35,110 nt of DNA from Bacteroidales bacterium UBA5197 (GCA_002412885.1 DHVX01000055.1:201285-236394); one strand, 5' to 3'. Counted from the stretch's first letter, positions 24,338-33,178 are shown. The notes: generated from the letters alone by a model not told the origin. A program made the numbers and translations.

Positions 24338-24739
24338 TTACCAAACGTAAATTTGAGTCACTTGCCCGCCGTCAAGAAGATAGTTAACAGGCGAGTTTTT
24401 GACTTTTGCAGCAGTAGCCAAAACAGTAAGGGCTTCGTTAGCCGAGTCGTTGTTATTGGCTATTTTTACCCAACCGGTGCCTGGCACGCTCATCCATGAG
24501 TTGCGCGTTTCATTGGCTGAGAACAATGCGTTTACTCTTTTGTCGTTGTTCCACACACCTGCACCAAAACTGTCATCGGATGTGCCAAAGCTTGCGGAAG
24601 GCGGGTCTAGAATGGGTACAGCCTCACCACCGCTCACTGACGATAAACTGGCTGCACTTTCCACCTCTATAGATGGAACACTTGCTTCCCCTGCTTCAAC
24701 CTGAGCAATAGGGGGATTTTTTACTGGTGATTTTGCCAT
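24338..24739 (-). CDS. Small protein sharing the C-terminal domain of the adjacent peptidase
   Basis: 133 residues, no signal peptide. Residues 1-60 are rich in Pro, Ser, Ala, Glu and Val and look disordered. Residues about 66-133 match the C-terminal 70 residues of the neighbouring peptidase at roughly 45 percent identity by eye: NETRN(S/A)W, G.GW.KI.N.ND(S/T)A, an AK..NS.VN segment, DG...Q(I/V)YV and a final aromatic residue. The peptidase gene ends 27 bases upstream, with no promoter box between, so they form an operon. The shared domain is not one I can name. It may bind a common partner or the peptidase itself. Confidence 0.8.
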   Translation of the reverse strand: MAKSPVKNPPIAQVEAGEASVPSIEVESAASLSSVSGGEAVPILDPPSASFGTSDDSFGAGVWNNDKRVNALFSANETRNSWMSVPGTGWVKIANNNDSANEALTVLATAAKVKNSPVNYLLDGGQVTQIYVW

Positions 24740-24766
24740 GATATTTAGTGTTATATTGATTAATGA

Positions 24767-25882
24767 TTAAAACACATAAACCTGATGAATCAGGCCGTCC
24801 TTTATTACCACGTTGACATTTGAATTGGTGGTTTTTGCCGAAGCCAAATGCGTTAGCAGGTTGATGAAGGCAGTGTCATTCGCATTGCCGATTTTCTTCC
24901 AGCCGTTTCCATTACTGAGAAATACCCAGGCATTTCTGGTTTCATTGATCGCCCATAATCCTTGAACTTTCACACCATTTATGTTGTAGTTGTTCACGAT
25001 TCCGGTAGCTCCGTAAACTTGTCCTTCGATACCGCATTGTCCGAAAGCGATTTTGAAATAACCCGACTCACCAAAACCTGTTCCCCAACTGTTCTTACAA
25101 ATCCAGTATCCACCTGCGGTGTCATAACCTACGATGCATACGCAATGGCCTCCTGCAAGTGCTCCGGTGGTATATCTGTAAACTCCTGACCGGTAATTGA
25201 AGAAATCATTATAAATACTGAAACAGGCTTCTACAGGCCCTTTGGTTGCCACATACTCCTTGATGGCATTAATACCGTTGATTTTTAAATAGCCTGTTAT
25301 TTTAGTCAGACGGCTATCCCAACCGGCAAGCCTTCCTGTGCAATTTTGATCAACATCCGTGTATGGATAATAAGCTTCTTCCGTTACCCCATGTGTCTGG
25401 AAAAAATTCAACGCTCTGTTTGGCCACCAGCCGTTGCCACAATTGCGACCTTCTGACCTTGCATGACAATAATAAAGATGTGCTTCTGAAAGGTCAATTG
25501 CATAAGCCGCGCCTCGCAATATTTTGATTTGACTTTCAACCGAAGCAATCGTTCCGAATGCCACACAAGAACCGCAACGTCCTTGATTTTTTACGGGAGT
25601 TACGAAATTTCCTCCGTGGTTGCGCCAATCCAGAGCCGCCGGCGCACCAAAGGAATCCGCAGACCTTGCTGCTAAAGCTGCTGAATATTCCATAAATGCA
25701 ACAGCACATGCCTGTTCCTGTTCCTCTAAACTTGGAGCACCAGGTTCAGGTGTATATCCAAGCAGATTTATTTTCTCTGACTCAGATAATTCTGAAACGT
25801 TTGTAACGCCGGCTTCCCAACCGGCATTTGAACTTGCAATTGCTTCCTGAATTGCTTTAAGCTCTAATTTTTCTTTTGCCAT
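24767..25882 (-). CDS. Papain-family (C1A) cysteine peptidase with extra C-terminal domain
   Basis: 371 residues. Residues 1-80 form a propeptide-like helical region (AGWEAGVTNVSELSESEK, then LLGYTPEPG), without a signal peptide. The mature peptidase starts near APAALDWRNHG (80-90). Catalytic residues are complete: oxyanion Gln100 (VKNQG), Cys106 (CGSCVAFG, with Val where papain has Trp), His246 (AGGHCVCIVGYD) and Asn264 (ICKNSWG). Residues about 303-371 are an added domain repeated as the stand-alone protein encoded just downstream. Lack of an export signal points to an intracellular or non-classically exported peptidase. The I42 inhibitor two genes further on is the likely control. Substrates are unknown. 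Confidence 0.92.
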   Translation of the reverse strand: MAKEKLELKAIQEAIASSNAGWEAGVTNVSELSESEKINLLGYTPEPGAPSLEEQEQACAVAFMEYSAALAARSADSFGAPAALDWRNHGGNFVTPVKNQGRCGSCVAFGTIASVESQIKILRGAAYAIDLSEAHLYYCHARSEGRNCGNGWWPNRALNFFQTHGVTEEAYYPYTDVDQNCTGRLAGWDSRLTKITGYLKINGINAIKEYVATKGPVEACFSIYNDFFNYRSGVYRYTTGALAGGHCVCIVGYDTAGGYWICKNSWGTGFGESGYFKIAFGQCGIEGQVYGATGIVNNYNINGVKVQGLWAINETRNAWVFLSNGNGWKKIGNANDTAFINLLTHLASAKTTNSNVNVVIKDGLIHQVYVF

Positions 25883-26164
25883 TTTTCGTTTAGATAAAGT
25901 TTTCTGCCTACTCTATACAGTTTTTGGCAACCCTGTTTCTGATGTTTTGTTGTCTCGGTATTCAGAATACGTTCCGACTCTGGGTGGTCAGCCCTGCCTT
26001 TGACCGCTTTGTTGGTTTAAACTTTACTATTTAAATTAGCAGCTAGTCATAAGTGGCAATTTCGAAACACTTTATGGCAGTCAGGAACAAGCTCAGGTAG
26101 ATGTACAAAACTTGTTTAACCGCATAACCACCACTTCTTAGGTAAGCGCTGCTATCAGAAGTTG
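25883..26164. other. Intergenic upstream of the peptidase operon, 282 bases
   Basis: It contains a small palindrome gtattcagaatac and the palindromic string gtttaaac, but I see no exact TAnnTTTG box on the minus strand. The peptidase operon may therefore depend on the promoter of the upstream 414-residue gene or on a non-consensus promoter. Confidence 0.4.
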
Positions 26165-27409
26165 TTATTTCTTGCCGAGTTTAAATGTCAGATTCTGCTT
26201 CTTCAGACTTTCCAGATAAACTCCTTTATCTTTCATTAGCATGTCGTCAATGTTCTTATCACTTTCCAGACTTTCCAGCAATGAATTATCAAATGGCATT
26301 GACGGGTCAATATCGAAACTGGAATTCAGATAATTACCCGTTTCAGGCAAGGCCAATTCAATTGTTCGAAAGGAAGCAGAACCTGTCAAACCTTTAAGAA
26401 TGTCGGTTGCATTAAGAAATGAAACCGGTTGAGTTGGGGTTGTTATGGATTTGTATTTTTCCTGAATTGAAGAAATTGCCAGGTTTTTAATCTGCACTCT
26501 CTCCTTGTTGACATATGTTGAATCTGCGTCTAATAGCGCATTACCTTCAATCCACATAGTTTTTGAATCCGAATATATTTTTGAGATTTCATTCTGGTCC
26601 TGAACCAATTGAATTTTGTCCAGATTATTTAATGCATCATTGTATTTCTTAAACCAATTTGACTTTTCATCATCACCTTTAAACTGGTCAAATGAAATAT
26701 TAAAAACCAGATATGTATTTTCAACTTGTTTATTATTATAATACAATGTATCACCCCTTAATTCAAATTTTGACTCATCCACACTGATGAACGGGTCGCC
26801 ATCGTTTGTAGAGATCATAATCAACAACCCTCTTGTCAATTTCCCGTTACTTACAGGGTTATCTTCTTGTTGCGAACTAATCAAACCAGCATAACTTGCT
26901 TCAAGTTGTGTATTTGGATCTGAATCTGTAAATAATTTCTTAACCAGTGATGTAATCGTTAATACCTGCCCAACAACTGTTGGAGCAAGTTGCAAAGCCG
27001 ATTGATATTCGGGCTGATTAAGCATATCAAATTTCGCTTGTAATGAATCATTTTTTACAGCTGTCATTTTTACTTCAATCGAAATCGCATCAGCGTTTGC
27101 AGGTATTTTAACAGCTATATTTCTTTGCAGCCCTAAATTGTAATTCTTATTTACTTTAACTTCCCTTACATCTTGCACCGAAGTAGCCTCAATGGACTCA
27201 ACTCCTGATTGATACTTCAATGTTGTAGCCAAAGCAATTTTGTCTTTACCTCCAAATGTGGATTGCCAGAAGTTCCCAACAGACATATAATTAACCGTCC
27301 GTAACTGCAGATTAATATAACCCGCATTTTTTAGAATTTGATTTTCCTTTTGATTAGCAGAAGCACCTGCTGCAGGCTTCCAAAACTTTTTTGTACCAAG
27401 AACTGACAT
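26165..27409 (-). CDS. Hypothetical protein upstream of the peptidase operon
   Basis: 414 residues with no signal peptide and no membrane helix, so probably cytoplasmic. It opens MSVLGTKKFWKPAAG, then has a beta-rich first half (YINLQLRTVNYMSVGNFWQS, a positive VREVKVNKNY segment, IEVKMTAV), a mixed middle (LTITSLVKKLF, KLTRGLLIMISTNDGDPF) and a helical C-terminus with LLESLESDKNIDDMLMKDKG. I do not recognise a family. It ends 282 bases before the peptidase gene on the same strand, so it may belong to the same locus. The lack of export signals in this and the next three genes is a shared trait. Confidence 0.7.
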   Translation of the reverse strand: MSVLGTKKFWKPAAGASANQKENQILKNAGYINLQLRTVNYMSVGNFWQSTFGGKDKIALATTLKYQSGVESIEATSVQDVREVKVNKNYNLGLQRNIAVKIPANADAISIEVKMTAVKNDSLQAKFDMLNQPEYQSALQLAPTVVGQVLTITSLVKKLFTDSDPNTQLEASYAGLISSQQEDNPVSNGKLTRGLLIMISTNDGDPFISVDESKFELRGDTLYYNNKQVENTYLVFNISFDQFKGDDEKSNWFKKYNDALNNLDKIQLVQDQNEISKIYSDSKTMWIEGNALLDADSTYVNKERVQIKNLAISSIQEKYKSITTPTQPVSFLNATDILKGLTGSASFRTIELALPETGNYLNSSFDIDPSMPFDNSLLESLESDKNIDDMLMKDKGVYLESLKKQNLTFKLGKK

Positions 27410-28058
27410 AATTTTAAAGTTGTTAAGTTATTAATAATCAGGCGAAATTATTCTTAAATTTGGGAAAATGCCAAAAGAGACAGGCCAAAGTGGTAGGCTA
27501 AAAGAGATAGGCTTACGAGGCAGGTTAACGAGGTAGGCTATTTTTTTTATATTCAACAGGCAGGTATTCCAATCCGACAGGGTATTATGATATCCTTTCC
27601 TATCTGACTATTTTTGCCAATTACAAATGTTTCCAGAACTCTTCTGTATCATCAAAATCATAAATACTTTCATGAACAGAAGCGCACCTGAATACATTAA
27701 TATCTATTTAACAAATTGCTAATCTGTAATTATAAAGTACTAAACCCAACAGATTCCATTCTTGTTCAACGACCTTATATCCAACTGATTGCTTTAACAA
27801 TTATTTAACACATATTGTTTATTATCCTTAAATTATTATTTAATAATAATTTACTGATATTTTTTTTTATACTTGTGATATACTAAATACTATTTCCATC
27901 AAACTGTTTCAATATCACTTTATTGAATCCAAAGACATGAACTCTGGAGAGTTTGAACTTATCTGTTATCGTGCTATGGTTCTTGCAAATGCCGGCAAAA
28001 GGAAATACCTGAGCTTGACGCATGTGTGCAAATCTTTGCAAACAGTTATGCCAAAACC
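27410..28058. other. Intergenic, 649 bases, AT-rich
   Basis: Near 27480-27545 there is an imperfect 12-13-bp tandem array (acgaggcaggtta then acgaggtaggcta and weaker copies to the left) that ends in a T8 tract. The rest is very AT-rich. A 47-codon plus-strand frame starting at 27937 runs into the end of the next gene on the opposite strand and is not called. No RNA gene is recognised. Confidence 0.5.
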
Positions 28059-28922
28059 TCACTCAACCACCAATTTATAATTCGCAGTTCTCTCATTGAT
28101 CTTCACTTCAATAATGTAAATTCCGGGTTTAAAGCCTGCACAATTGTATCTGTTCTCTTCCTGTGTCCATTTACCGGCATCAATCAAAGCACCATAAATA
28201 TTGAAAATCCTGAAGTCCGACGATTTATCAGGGGTATTTATCTTCACATTAAAATATTCCCTGGCAGGATTCGGAAATATTGATACCATTTCATCCTTGC
28301 CAGGAATTAATGAGTTTGAAACAGCCAGGTTATCTGGCGTACCACAATCTATTCCGTTTTTTTGATAATAAAACACTCTCTTATCCTTCACTACAATCAT
28401 TGTATAGCCATACATTGAGTGGTAATCCCGCACCAGGCCTAACCCCTGCCCGTATTGCTTTGAAAAAACTTCCGGCTCAAAATCACTATTGGCAGTGCTA
28501 TAAGCATTTATAAGAACATTACATAGGGTGGCAGAATGGAAAATAGACGTGTCGCATGAATACAGGTAGGGATCACATTGAAACCGGGTATCATAATATG
28601 AAATCAGCGAATCCAGATTTGTATAAAACACAGTATCGGTTTTTATAGAAAAATGATACTCCAAATGAGGCTCCGGTTCATAAACCACATATGAATAATA
28701 CGAATTGGAATACCTTTCATAAAAGACAGTATCACCCGATGTCGAATAATATTTATCAGTTATCGTTAACCTGTCAGCTGCAGGTGGATTATTACCAGCA
28801 TGATCCCTATAATGAAATTTATCCCCAACTTCAAATGAAAATACTTCTCCTATTGTCATTAATTCCTGCGCATAGGCGAATGTGGTGATAAAAGTTAAAC
28901 AAATAATAATCAGTGTCCTCAT
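28059..28922 (-). CDS. Secreted protein with T9SS type A sorting domain
   Basis: 287 residues with a signal peptide (1-18, ending AYA-Q). The central part is rich in Tyr, Asp and Ser with a few Cys (FQCDPYLYSCD, DCGTPDN) and has no domain I can name. The C-terminal ~75 residues (SIFPNPAREYFNVKI, then FRIFNIYGALI and GFKPGIYIIEV, ending YKLVVE) are a type A sorting domain, so the protein is exported by type IX secretion. Its overall layout resembles the protein at 33343-34257. Confidence 0.85.
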   Translation of the reverse strand: MRTLIIICLTFITTFAYAQELMTIGEVFSFEVGDKFHYRDHAGNNPPAADRLTITDKYYSTSGDTVFYERYSNSYYSYVVYEPEPHLEYHFSIKTDTVFYTNLDSLISYYDTRFQCDPYLYSCDTSIFHSATLCNVLINAYSTANSDFEPEVFSKQYGQGLGLVRDYHSMYGYTMIVVKDKRVFYYQKNGIDCGTPDNLAVSNSLIPGKDEMVSIFPNPAREYFNVKINTPDKSSDFRIFNIYGALIDAGKWTQEENRYNCAGFKPGIYIIEVKINERTANYKLVVE

Positions 28923-28947
28923 AATGTTTATGTTTTTGGTGGTTTAA

Positions 28948-29038
28948 GGTTAACGCATTCGCATTTATATCAGGTTTATCTTCACACACTTCAGGCAATA
29001 TCAGGAAGGGCGCATTTTTTGAGCACTGTTGGTTAATC
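28948..29038 (-). repeat. Possible attC-like inverted repeat at a gene boundary
   Basis: On the minus strand GATTAAC (29038-29032), which contains the TAA stop codon of the upstream gene, is partly complementary to GTTAACC about 90 bases later (28954-28948). The next start codon lies 26 bases further on. Placement fits a cassette recombination site, but the cores deviate from consensus. Confidence 0.3.
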
Positions 29039-29863
29039 ACTTTTATCTTGATTTTCCTGAGAATTCATTCTTTCATCAAGCTGTATTTGTGCTTCTGCTT
29101 CTTTTTTATCACTATATCTCTTATACCAGAATAATACAGCAACTATCGGAAGAGAGAATGAAATAATCCATGGCGCAATAATCCCTGATTTTGAAAATCC
29201 TGTTCCAAGAATTGAAATATTTATCAGGCTGAAACCAACCTGACCGGTTGTCCAATTGATACTAAATTTTATAAAACCAAATAATATCCCAATAATCCAA
29301 AGCCATTTTTTTGTCAGTTTAGTCCTTATTGCAAAAATTAAAGTCACAATAATGAATATCGGTATCAGTATAGCAAGATATAAAAACAAGAAATGTAAAA
29401 ATCCCTTGTCTTTGATATCAAAGGCATGCAACGTAGCAAGAGATTCATCTGTAATTCTACCATCAAATGAGGTAACTGTCAATTTGCCGCTCTGTTCTCT
29501 GATTCCAAAAGTGAAATATATAAATTTATCGCCTGCTTTATATTCGTACTCAATCCCATAGTTTGTAAAGCCATTGTCACCAAAAATACTTGTCTTTCGG
29601 GCATTGATTATGTTAAAAGAATCAATCGAAATTGACTGGATATTTGTATAAGTGTTTTTTAGAAACTGTTTCCCGTCATCATTGTTCATTTCAGGCAACA
29701 CCAATGTCAGACAAGAATCAATATTCCCTTTGTATATTTCAGAAATAAATCCAGTTGCAAACTTATCTACATTGTCAGGTACAATTTTACTAAAATCAAT
29801 TTTCGGAATACATCCGGTTAATCCAATAAGCAACAAGGCTGTTAAATATTTAATCTTTTTCAT
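29033..29863 (-). CDS. Membrane lipoprotein of unknown function
   Basis: 276 residues. The N-terminus is a lipoprotein signal peptide with lipobox LTGC (Cys18). Residues about 30-150 are a soluble domain (DKFATGFISEIYKGNIDSC, then FTFGIREQSGKLTVTSFDGRI), which could be an NTF2-like or DUF3887-like fold. Membrane helices follow at about 155-178, 186-202 and 228-245, and the C-terminal tail is charged (KKEAEAQIQLDERMNSQENQ). The combination of a lipid anchor with later helices is unusual. Function is unknown. Confidence 0.65.
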   Translation of the reverse strand: MKKIKYLTALLLIGLTGCIPKIDFSKIVPDNVDKFATGFISEIYKGNIDSCLTLVLPEMNNDDGKQFLKNTYTNIQSISIDSFNIINARKTSIFGDNGFTNYGIEYEYKAGDKFIYFTFGIREQSGKLTVTSFDGRITDESLATLHAFDIKDKGFLHFLFLYLAILIPIFIIVTLIFAIRTKLTKKWLWIIGILFGFIKFSINWTTGQVGFSLINISILGTGFSKSGIIAPWIISFSLPIVAVLFWYKRYSDKKEAEAQIQLDERMNSQENQDKSD

Positions 29864-29979
29864 TATCGTGTTTGTTTAATTTATACAGACGGTCTTTTCT
29901 TTAACAACTTTCCAAATACCCAACCCCTTCCCCACTTATTTTAATATTTTTAATCCCTTTGGTTGAAATAACCCATCCA

Positions 29980-30399
29980 TTACTTCCCTTTTCCAATTCG
30001 ACCAGGATTTGACTTAATTAAAGTATCCCCATTCTGTTCCATAAATTGGTTTAAAGGAGTTACTATTTCATTTCCTAAGGAATCAATACAAGCACAAGCA
30101 CAATAGGTAATGCTGTATGAGTCATTAACTTCTGTTATTGATTTAGTTTCATATCCCTTTTTTGAACAATATGAAAACTGTTGCCCACAACTGCCACGAT
30201 AGAACGACCATGTATCGCATTCGGAGCCATCCGGGAATATGCAGACCGTGTATTCGTTGCCTTGTAAATCCTTGCGAATTTCAGTGTCATAACCAAGAAA
30301 CATACAATACATTGCAGAAGGATTCGGCATTGGAGATATAGTTGAAGCCCCAAAGAAAAGAGTTGAACTCATAATTGAAACGAAGAGGAAATGTATCAT
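29980..30399 (-). CDS. DUF333 domain-containing exported protein
   Basis: 139 residues with a probable signal peptide (about 1-22). The DUF333 core is clear: NPSAMYC (26-32), then EIRKDLQGNEYTVCIFPDGSEC (40-61) and WSFYRGSC (64-71). Members often carry the label putative hemolysin without evidence. The C-terminal half adds a Cys-rich stretch (SYCSKKGYETK, then ITYCACACID). There are eight Cys in all, which suggests disulfides or metal binding outside the cytoplasm. Confidence 0.85.
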   Translation of the reverse strand: MIHFLFVSIMSSTLFFGASTISPMPNPSAMYCMFLGYDTEIRKDLQGNEYTVCIFPDGSECDTWSFYRGSCGQQFSYCSKKGYETKSITEVNDSYSITYCACACIDSLGNEIVTPLNQFMEQNGDTLIKSNPGRIGKGK

Positions 30400-30435
30400 A
30401 ATTGGGTTTTTAGTTGTGAGTGGGATTATGAAAGA

Positions 30436-30543
30436 TAACGATTGAGGCTATGCGTTGGCAGGCAGTTTTGAAAATATCTCTATCCTGCCAGCAGAATTTA
30501 CAATAAATGTACAATCTTTCTCCTCACAACCATGCGCCCGTTA
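30436..30543. repeat. Inverted repeat between the FloA fragment and DUF333 genes
   Basis: Outer TAACG (30436-30440) pairs with CGTTA (30539-30543), and an inner tggcagg pairs with cctgcca around an 18-21-base centre. ATGCGTTG near the left end and CAACCATGCG near the right end are also related in inverted orientation. Total span is 108 bases. The layout resembles a folded recombination site, but the core heptamers do not fit attC well. Confidence 0.4.
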
Positions 30544-30588
30544 GCCTTTATTGTGCGGAGTTGCTATTAATGCCATTTGGATATCTGG

Positions 30589-30948
30589 TTAAGTAGGTTT
30601 CTTGTTTGCCAAATCCATTTGAGCAGCTTCTTTGAAGGAAAGCTTTCTGCCAAATGTCTTAGACTGAATAAGTGAATCTGTAACCTTCTGAATATCTCCA
30701 CCTGCAAGATAATGTGCTTCCAGTTCATCTCTTTTACATACAACTCCACCCTTTGCGAGAGATATCATTGAGTTAACAATTAGGGCAGGAGGAACCTTTC
30801 TCCATTTCATAAAAAGTAGATCAATAATTGTAATCCTAACACCTGATACTTTAGCCTGAAACCAGAGACCAATCGGGATGAGAAATACAATTACAAACGC
30901 AATAATTACAGCAGAAATGAGAAAGAATAATCTAGATTCAATTTCCAT
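30589..30948 (-). pseudogene. Truncated FloA-like flotillin (N-terminal part only)
   Basis: 119 residues that match only the first third of FloA (flotillin-like, about 330 residues): a membrane hairpin (8-33, FLIPIGLWFQAKVSGVRI), RKVPPALIVN (50-59), ELEAHYLAGG (75-84) and FKEAAQMDLA (105-114). The stop falls where full-length proteins continue into the SPFH core, and the sequence after it shows no resemblance to the missing part in the frame I checked. The start and membrane part look intact, so a short functional membrane peptide cannot be excluded. A duplicated promoter/leader segment (31031-31130) lies upstream. Confidence 0.7.
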
Positions 30949-31513
30949 GTTATTATATCTATTTGATTAAAACTTGATTCATGTTGCAATTACGCACAAC
31001 GTTAAGGGTTTTATCCGCCGTTCAAATAGTGGATATCCGCAATATTCCGTAAATATCTGCCCTGTTTATAACCTTCGGGAGTAATATTGCATTTCAGATT
31101 TCCGCCCCAAATATAACAAATTTTAAATCCAACCCCTTCCCTGCTACATCCTACCAACACCACAAATTTACGGCCTGATTTAAGTTTTGTTTCGAATAAT
31201 GGGCAACCCTTACAGGGTAGTCTGCTATACATATCTAATAACTCTCGGTTGGGCAAGCCACACCGGGGGTTATTATAGGGCAACTCCTATCGAAGTTTTT
31301 CAGCAGACCCTATTTAATTTTAATAGTTGAAAATCTATTTCTGGCTGCAGGTTCCTGTAGTAAAACCCTGAAACATCTGTTGGTACCTATAAGTTTAAAA
31401 TTGTATTCCATGGTGTTTTACAGGCCATATCGCGCATCAGAACAACCATAAACATTTTCCAGACTTTCCGTTTTTAAAATAAGATGCTTACAAACCTGTT
31501 CCATATCGCATGA
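30949..31513. other. Region without a convincing gene, 565 bases
   Basis: It includes the duplicated element 31031-31130. A 90-codon minus-strand frame (31011-31283) overlaps that element and lacks similarity I can recognise, so it is probably chance. A weak long-range inverted repeat (cctgtagtaaaacc near 31354 with ggtgttttacagg near 31412) is also present. Confidence 0.45.
31031..31130 (-). repeat. Duplicated promoter/leader element, copy 1
   Basis: Two conserved blocks, ggatatccgcaatat (31031-31045) and tcagatttccgccccaaat (31094-31112), lie 63 bases apart. They recur 64 bases apart at 33231-33333. The second block contains, on the minus strand, the -7-like TATATTTG (31115-31108) followed by GGGGCGGAAAT. 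It lies about 160 bases before the FloA-fragment start. Confidence 0.75.
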
Positions 31514-32197
31514 TTAATCAGGCTTTATTTTGTATCTGACTATAAATTGCAGGTATTGATTATATACATTTGAATATCCCATAGTTCCATGTCCAACAGG
31601 ATATCTATGATTAATCCAGCTTGTTACGGAGAATTTAGTAAGGCCATGACTATACCTTAACCCTATATCAATTTTACTGATAATGTTATAGTTAACCCCA
31701 ATCATTCCTGAAATTTCAAAAGTATCATCTTCAAAAGGAGTAAACATTTTATAAGCTTCTTTCTCAAAAGGAGTATAAGTTTCAGGCAGCACTGGTAAAT
31801 TTCCGCCCTTGTTAATTAAATAAGCAAACTCAGGACCGAAAATAATATAGAATCTATCGGTGAAATAAAGATTCGCAATTATGGGCAGTTGAAGATAATT
31901 AAGTTGAAGATCAAATCTTCCCAAAAAATGATTATCGCCATCAACAACACCTCCTTTTCTAATAAATCCGGGTTCTGCTGCTATACCCCAGGCGCCCGGA
32001 AATCTGTATTCAATAAATCCGTTTACATTGAACGAATGCATTGGATAAAATAACCTTGTTGCATATTCATTATTTTTGATAACATGTGCGTTAGCACAAA
32101 CGTATCCTGCAAGTAACCCATAATTAAAGTTCTGGGCCTGAATCAACCCCAGATGAAACAACAGTGCTGTTGTTATCAGGATTTTTAGTTTCTTCAT
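31514..32197 (-). CDS. Outer-membrane beta-barrel protein (PorT-like family)
   Basis: 227 residues from the ATG at 32197, chosen because MKKLKILITTALLF...IQA-Q is a normal signal peptide; an upstream ATG would add 22 residues ahead of it. The body is an 8-10-strand barrel pattern: NYGLLAGYV, VNGFIEYRF, WGIAAEPGFIRKGG, LNYLQLPIIANLYF, FYIIFGPEFAYLINKGG, ISGMIGVNYNI and IDIGLRYSHGL, with the last strand LQFIVRYKIK. This is the outer-membrane beta-barrel family common in Bacteroidota. The substrate or role is unknown. It stands alone. Confidence 0.82.
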   Translation of the reverse strand: MKKLKILITTALLFHLGLIQAQNFNYGLLAGYVCANAHVIKNNEYATRLFYPMHSFNVNGFIEYRFPGAWGIAAEPGFIRKGGVVDGDNHFLGRFDLQLNYLQLPIIANLYFTDRFYIIFGPEFAYLINKGGNLPVLPETYTPFEKEAYKMFTPFEDDTFEISGMIGVNYNIISKIDIGLRYSHGLTKFSVTSWINHRYPVGHGTMGYSNVYNQYLQFIVRYKIKPD

Positions 32198-32470
32198 TTT
32201 AATGCTCAAATTGGTACCAACGCCCAAGCTGCACGCTGACAAGCATTTAAAAACTCCAATCATGGCAGCTTCAGAAATGACCGTTAAATATACAAATATT
32301 TTTCATACTAAATGCGCTTGATTGTGAATAGTTTTTATTCAACCTGAAAAGGCTTAAAAAGCAGCATTACATGCGGGTTCAATCCAGTAAGCTATAGGGA
32401 ACTTATCGCTGAACTTGATGGATATTGGAATTGCGGACTGCTCAGAATCCTATTTATTAGCTGCTGCATT

Positions 32471-33178
32471 TTATTTTCTCTTTCGTTCATTCATCACTTT
32501 AAAAAACGTAAAGCCTGCTCCAGAAAGTCCAATCAATAATGGCGCAATAGTCTTAGATAAATCTTTTCCAGTTAGTATTATTACAACAGGAATTATGATT
32601 AAAAAAACAACTGAGATGGCACCTAAAATAAATCCGAATTTGCCTTGAAAAATGTTGGGTACCATCTCAATCATTTCGTTGGTTTTTATATCTGTATTTG
32701 TGTAACTTTCAATTTCTTGATTATACCATCGAATTTCATTGCCTAATCGGTCTCTGAATTTTTTGAATTCAGCATTATTAAACCATGCAAACTTCCAAAT
32801 GCGGTATTTTTTTCCATTAATGTCTTCTAATTTTAGCCAATACCAATGTATGTCTTCCTGGAATACATATTCTTTTATTTGTGAGTAATGTAACTTGAAA
32901 TTACTTTTAATTGGCAATCCAATCAATGAGCTTCTTTGAACATATATCTCTCTATTTGAAAGGGTGATTTTTGTTTTGCTAAATGCAACAACTCTTGAAA
33001 TTAAAACAGGAATCAATAGGATAAATAAAATGAATAGTCCTGTCATTGCACCTTTCTGAAAAGCAATTGCTTTCTGAATATTAATTGCAACAAAGGCATT
33101 TAGTATCAATACCACAAAGAAAACACCTAACATCAATACCCATGATGCTTCATTAAATATATATTCCTTTTTACTCAT
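32471..33178 (-). CDS. Membrane protein with a PH-like cytoplasmic domain
   Basis: 235 residues. Two membrane helices near the N-terminus (about 13-34 and 44-64) are followed by a soluble part (about 68-170, ITLSNREIYVQRSSLIGLPIKSNFKLHYSQIKEYVF) that reads like a bacterial PH-like domain. Two more helices follow at about 183-203 and 208-228, and the tail is basic (NERKRK). No motif gives a specific function. The duplicated promoter/leader element 33231-33333 lies directly upstream. Confidence 0.65.
   Translation of the reverse strand: MSKKEYIFNEASWVLMLGVFFVVLILNAFVAINIQKAIAFQKGAMTGLFILFILLIPVLISRVVAFSKTKITLSNREIYVQRSSLIGLPIKSNFKLHYSQIKEYVFQEDIHWYWLKLEDINGKKYRIWKFAWFNNAEFKKFRDRLGNEIRWYNQEIESYTNTDIKTNEMIEMVPNIFQGKFGFILGAISVVFLIIIPVVIILTGKDLSKTIAPLLIGLSGAGFTFFKVMNERKRK

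Noticed and set aside
27937..28080. 47-codon plus-strand frame beginning MNSGEFELICYR
   Set aside because: Too short, no similarity, and its end lies opposite the end of a clear T9SS gene.
31011..31283. 90-codon minus-strand open frame with several Cys (CKGC)
   Set aside because: It overlaps a 100-base intergenic element that is duplicated at 33231-33333, where the frame is not kept, and it matches no family I know.
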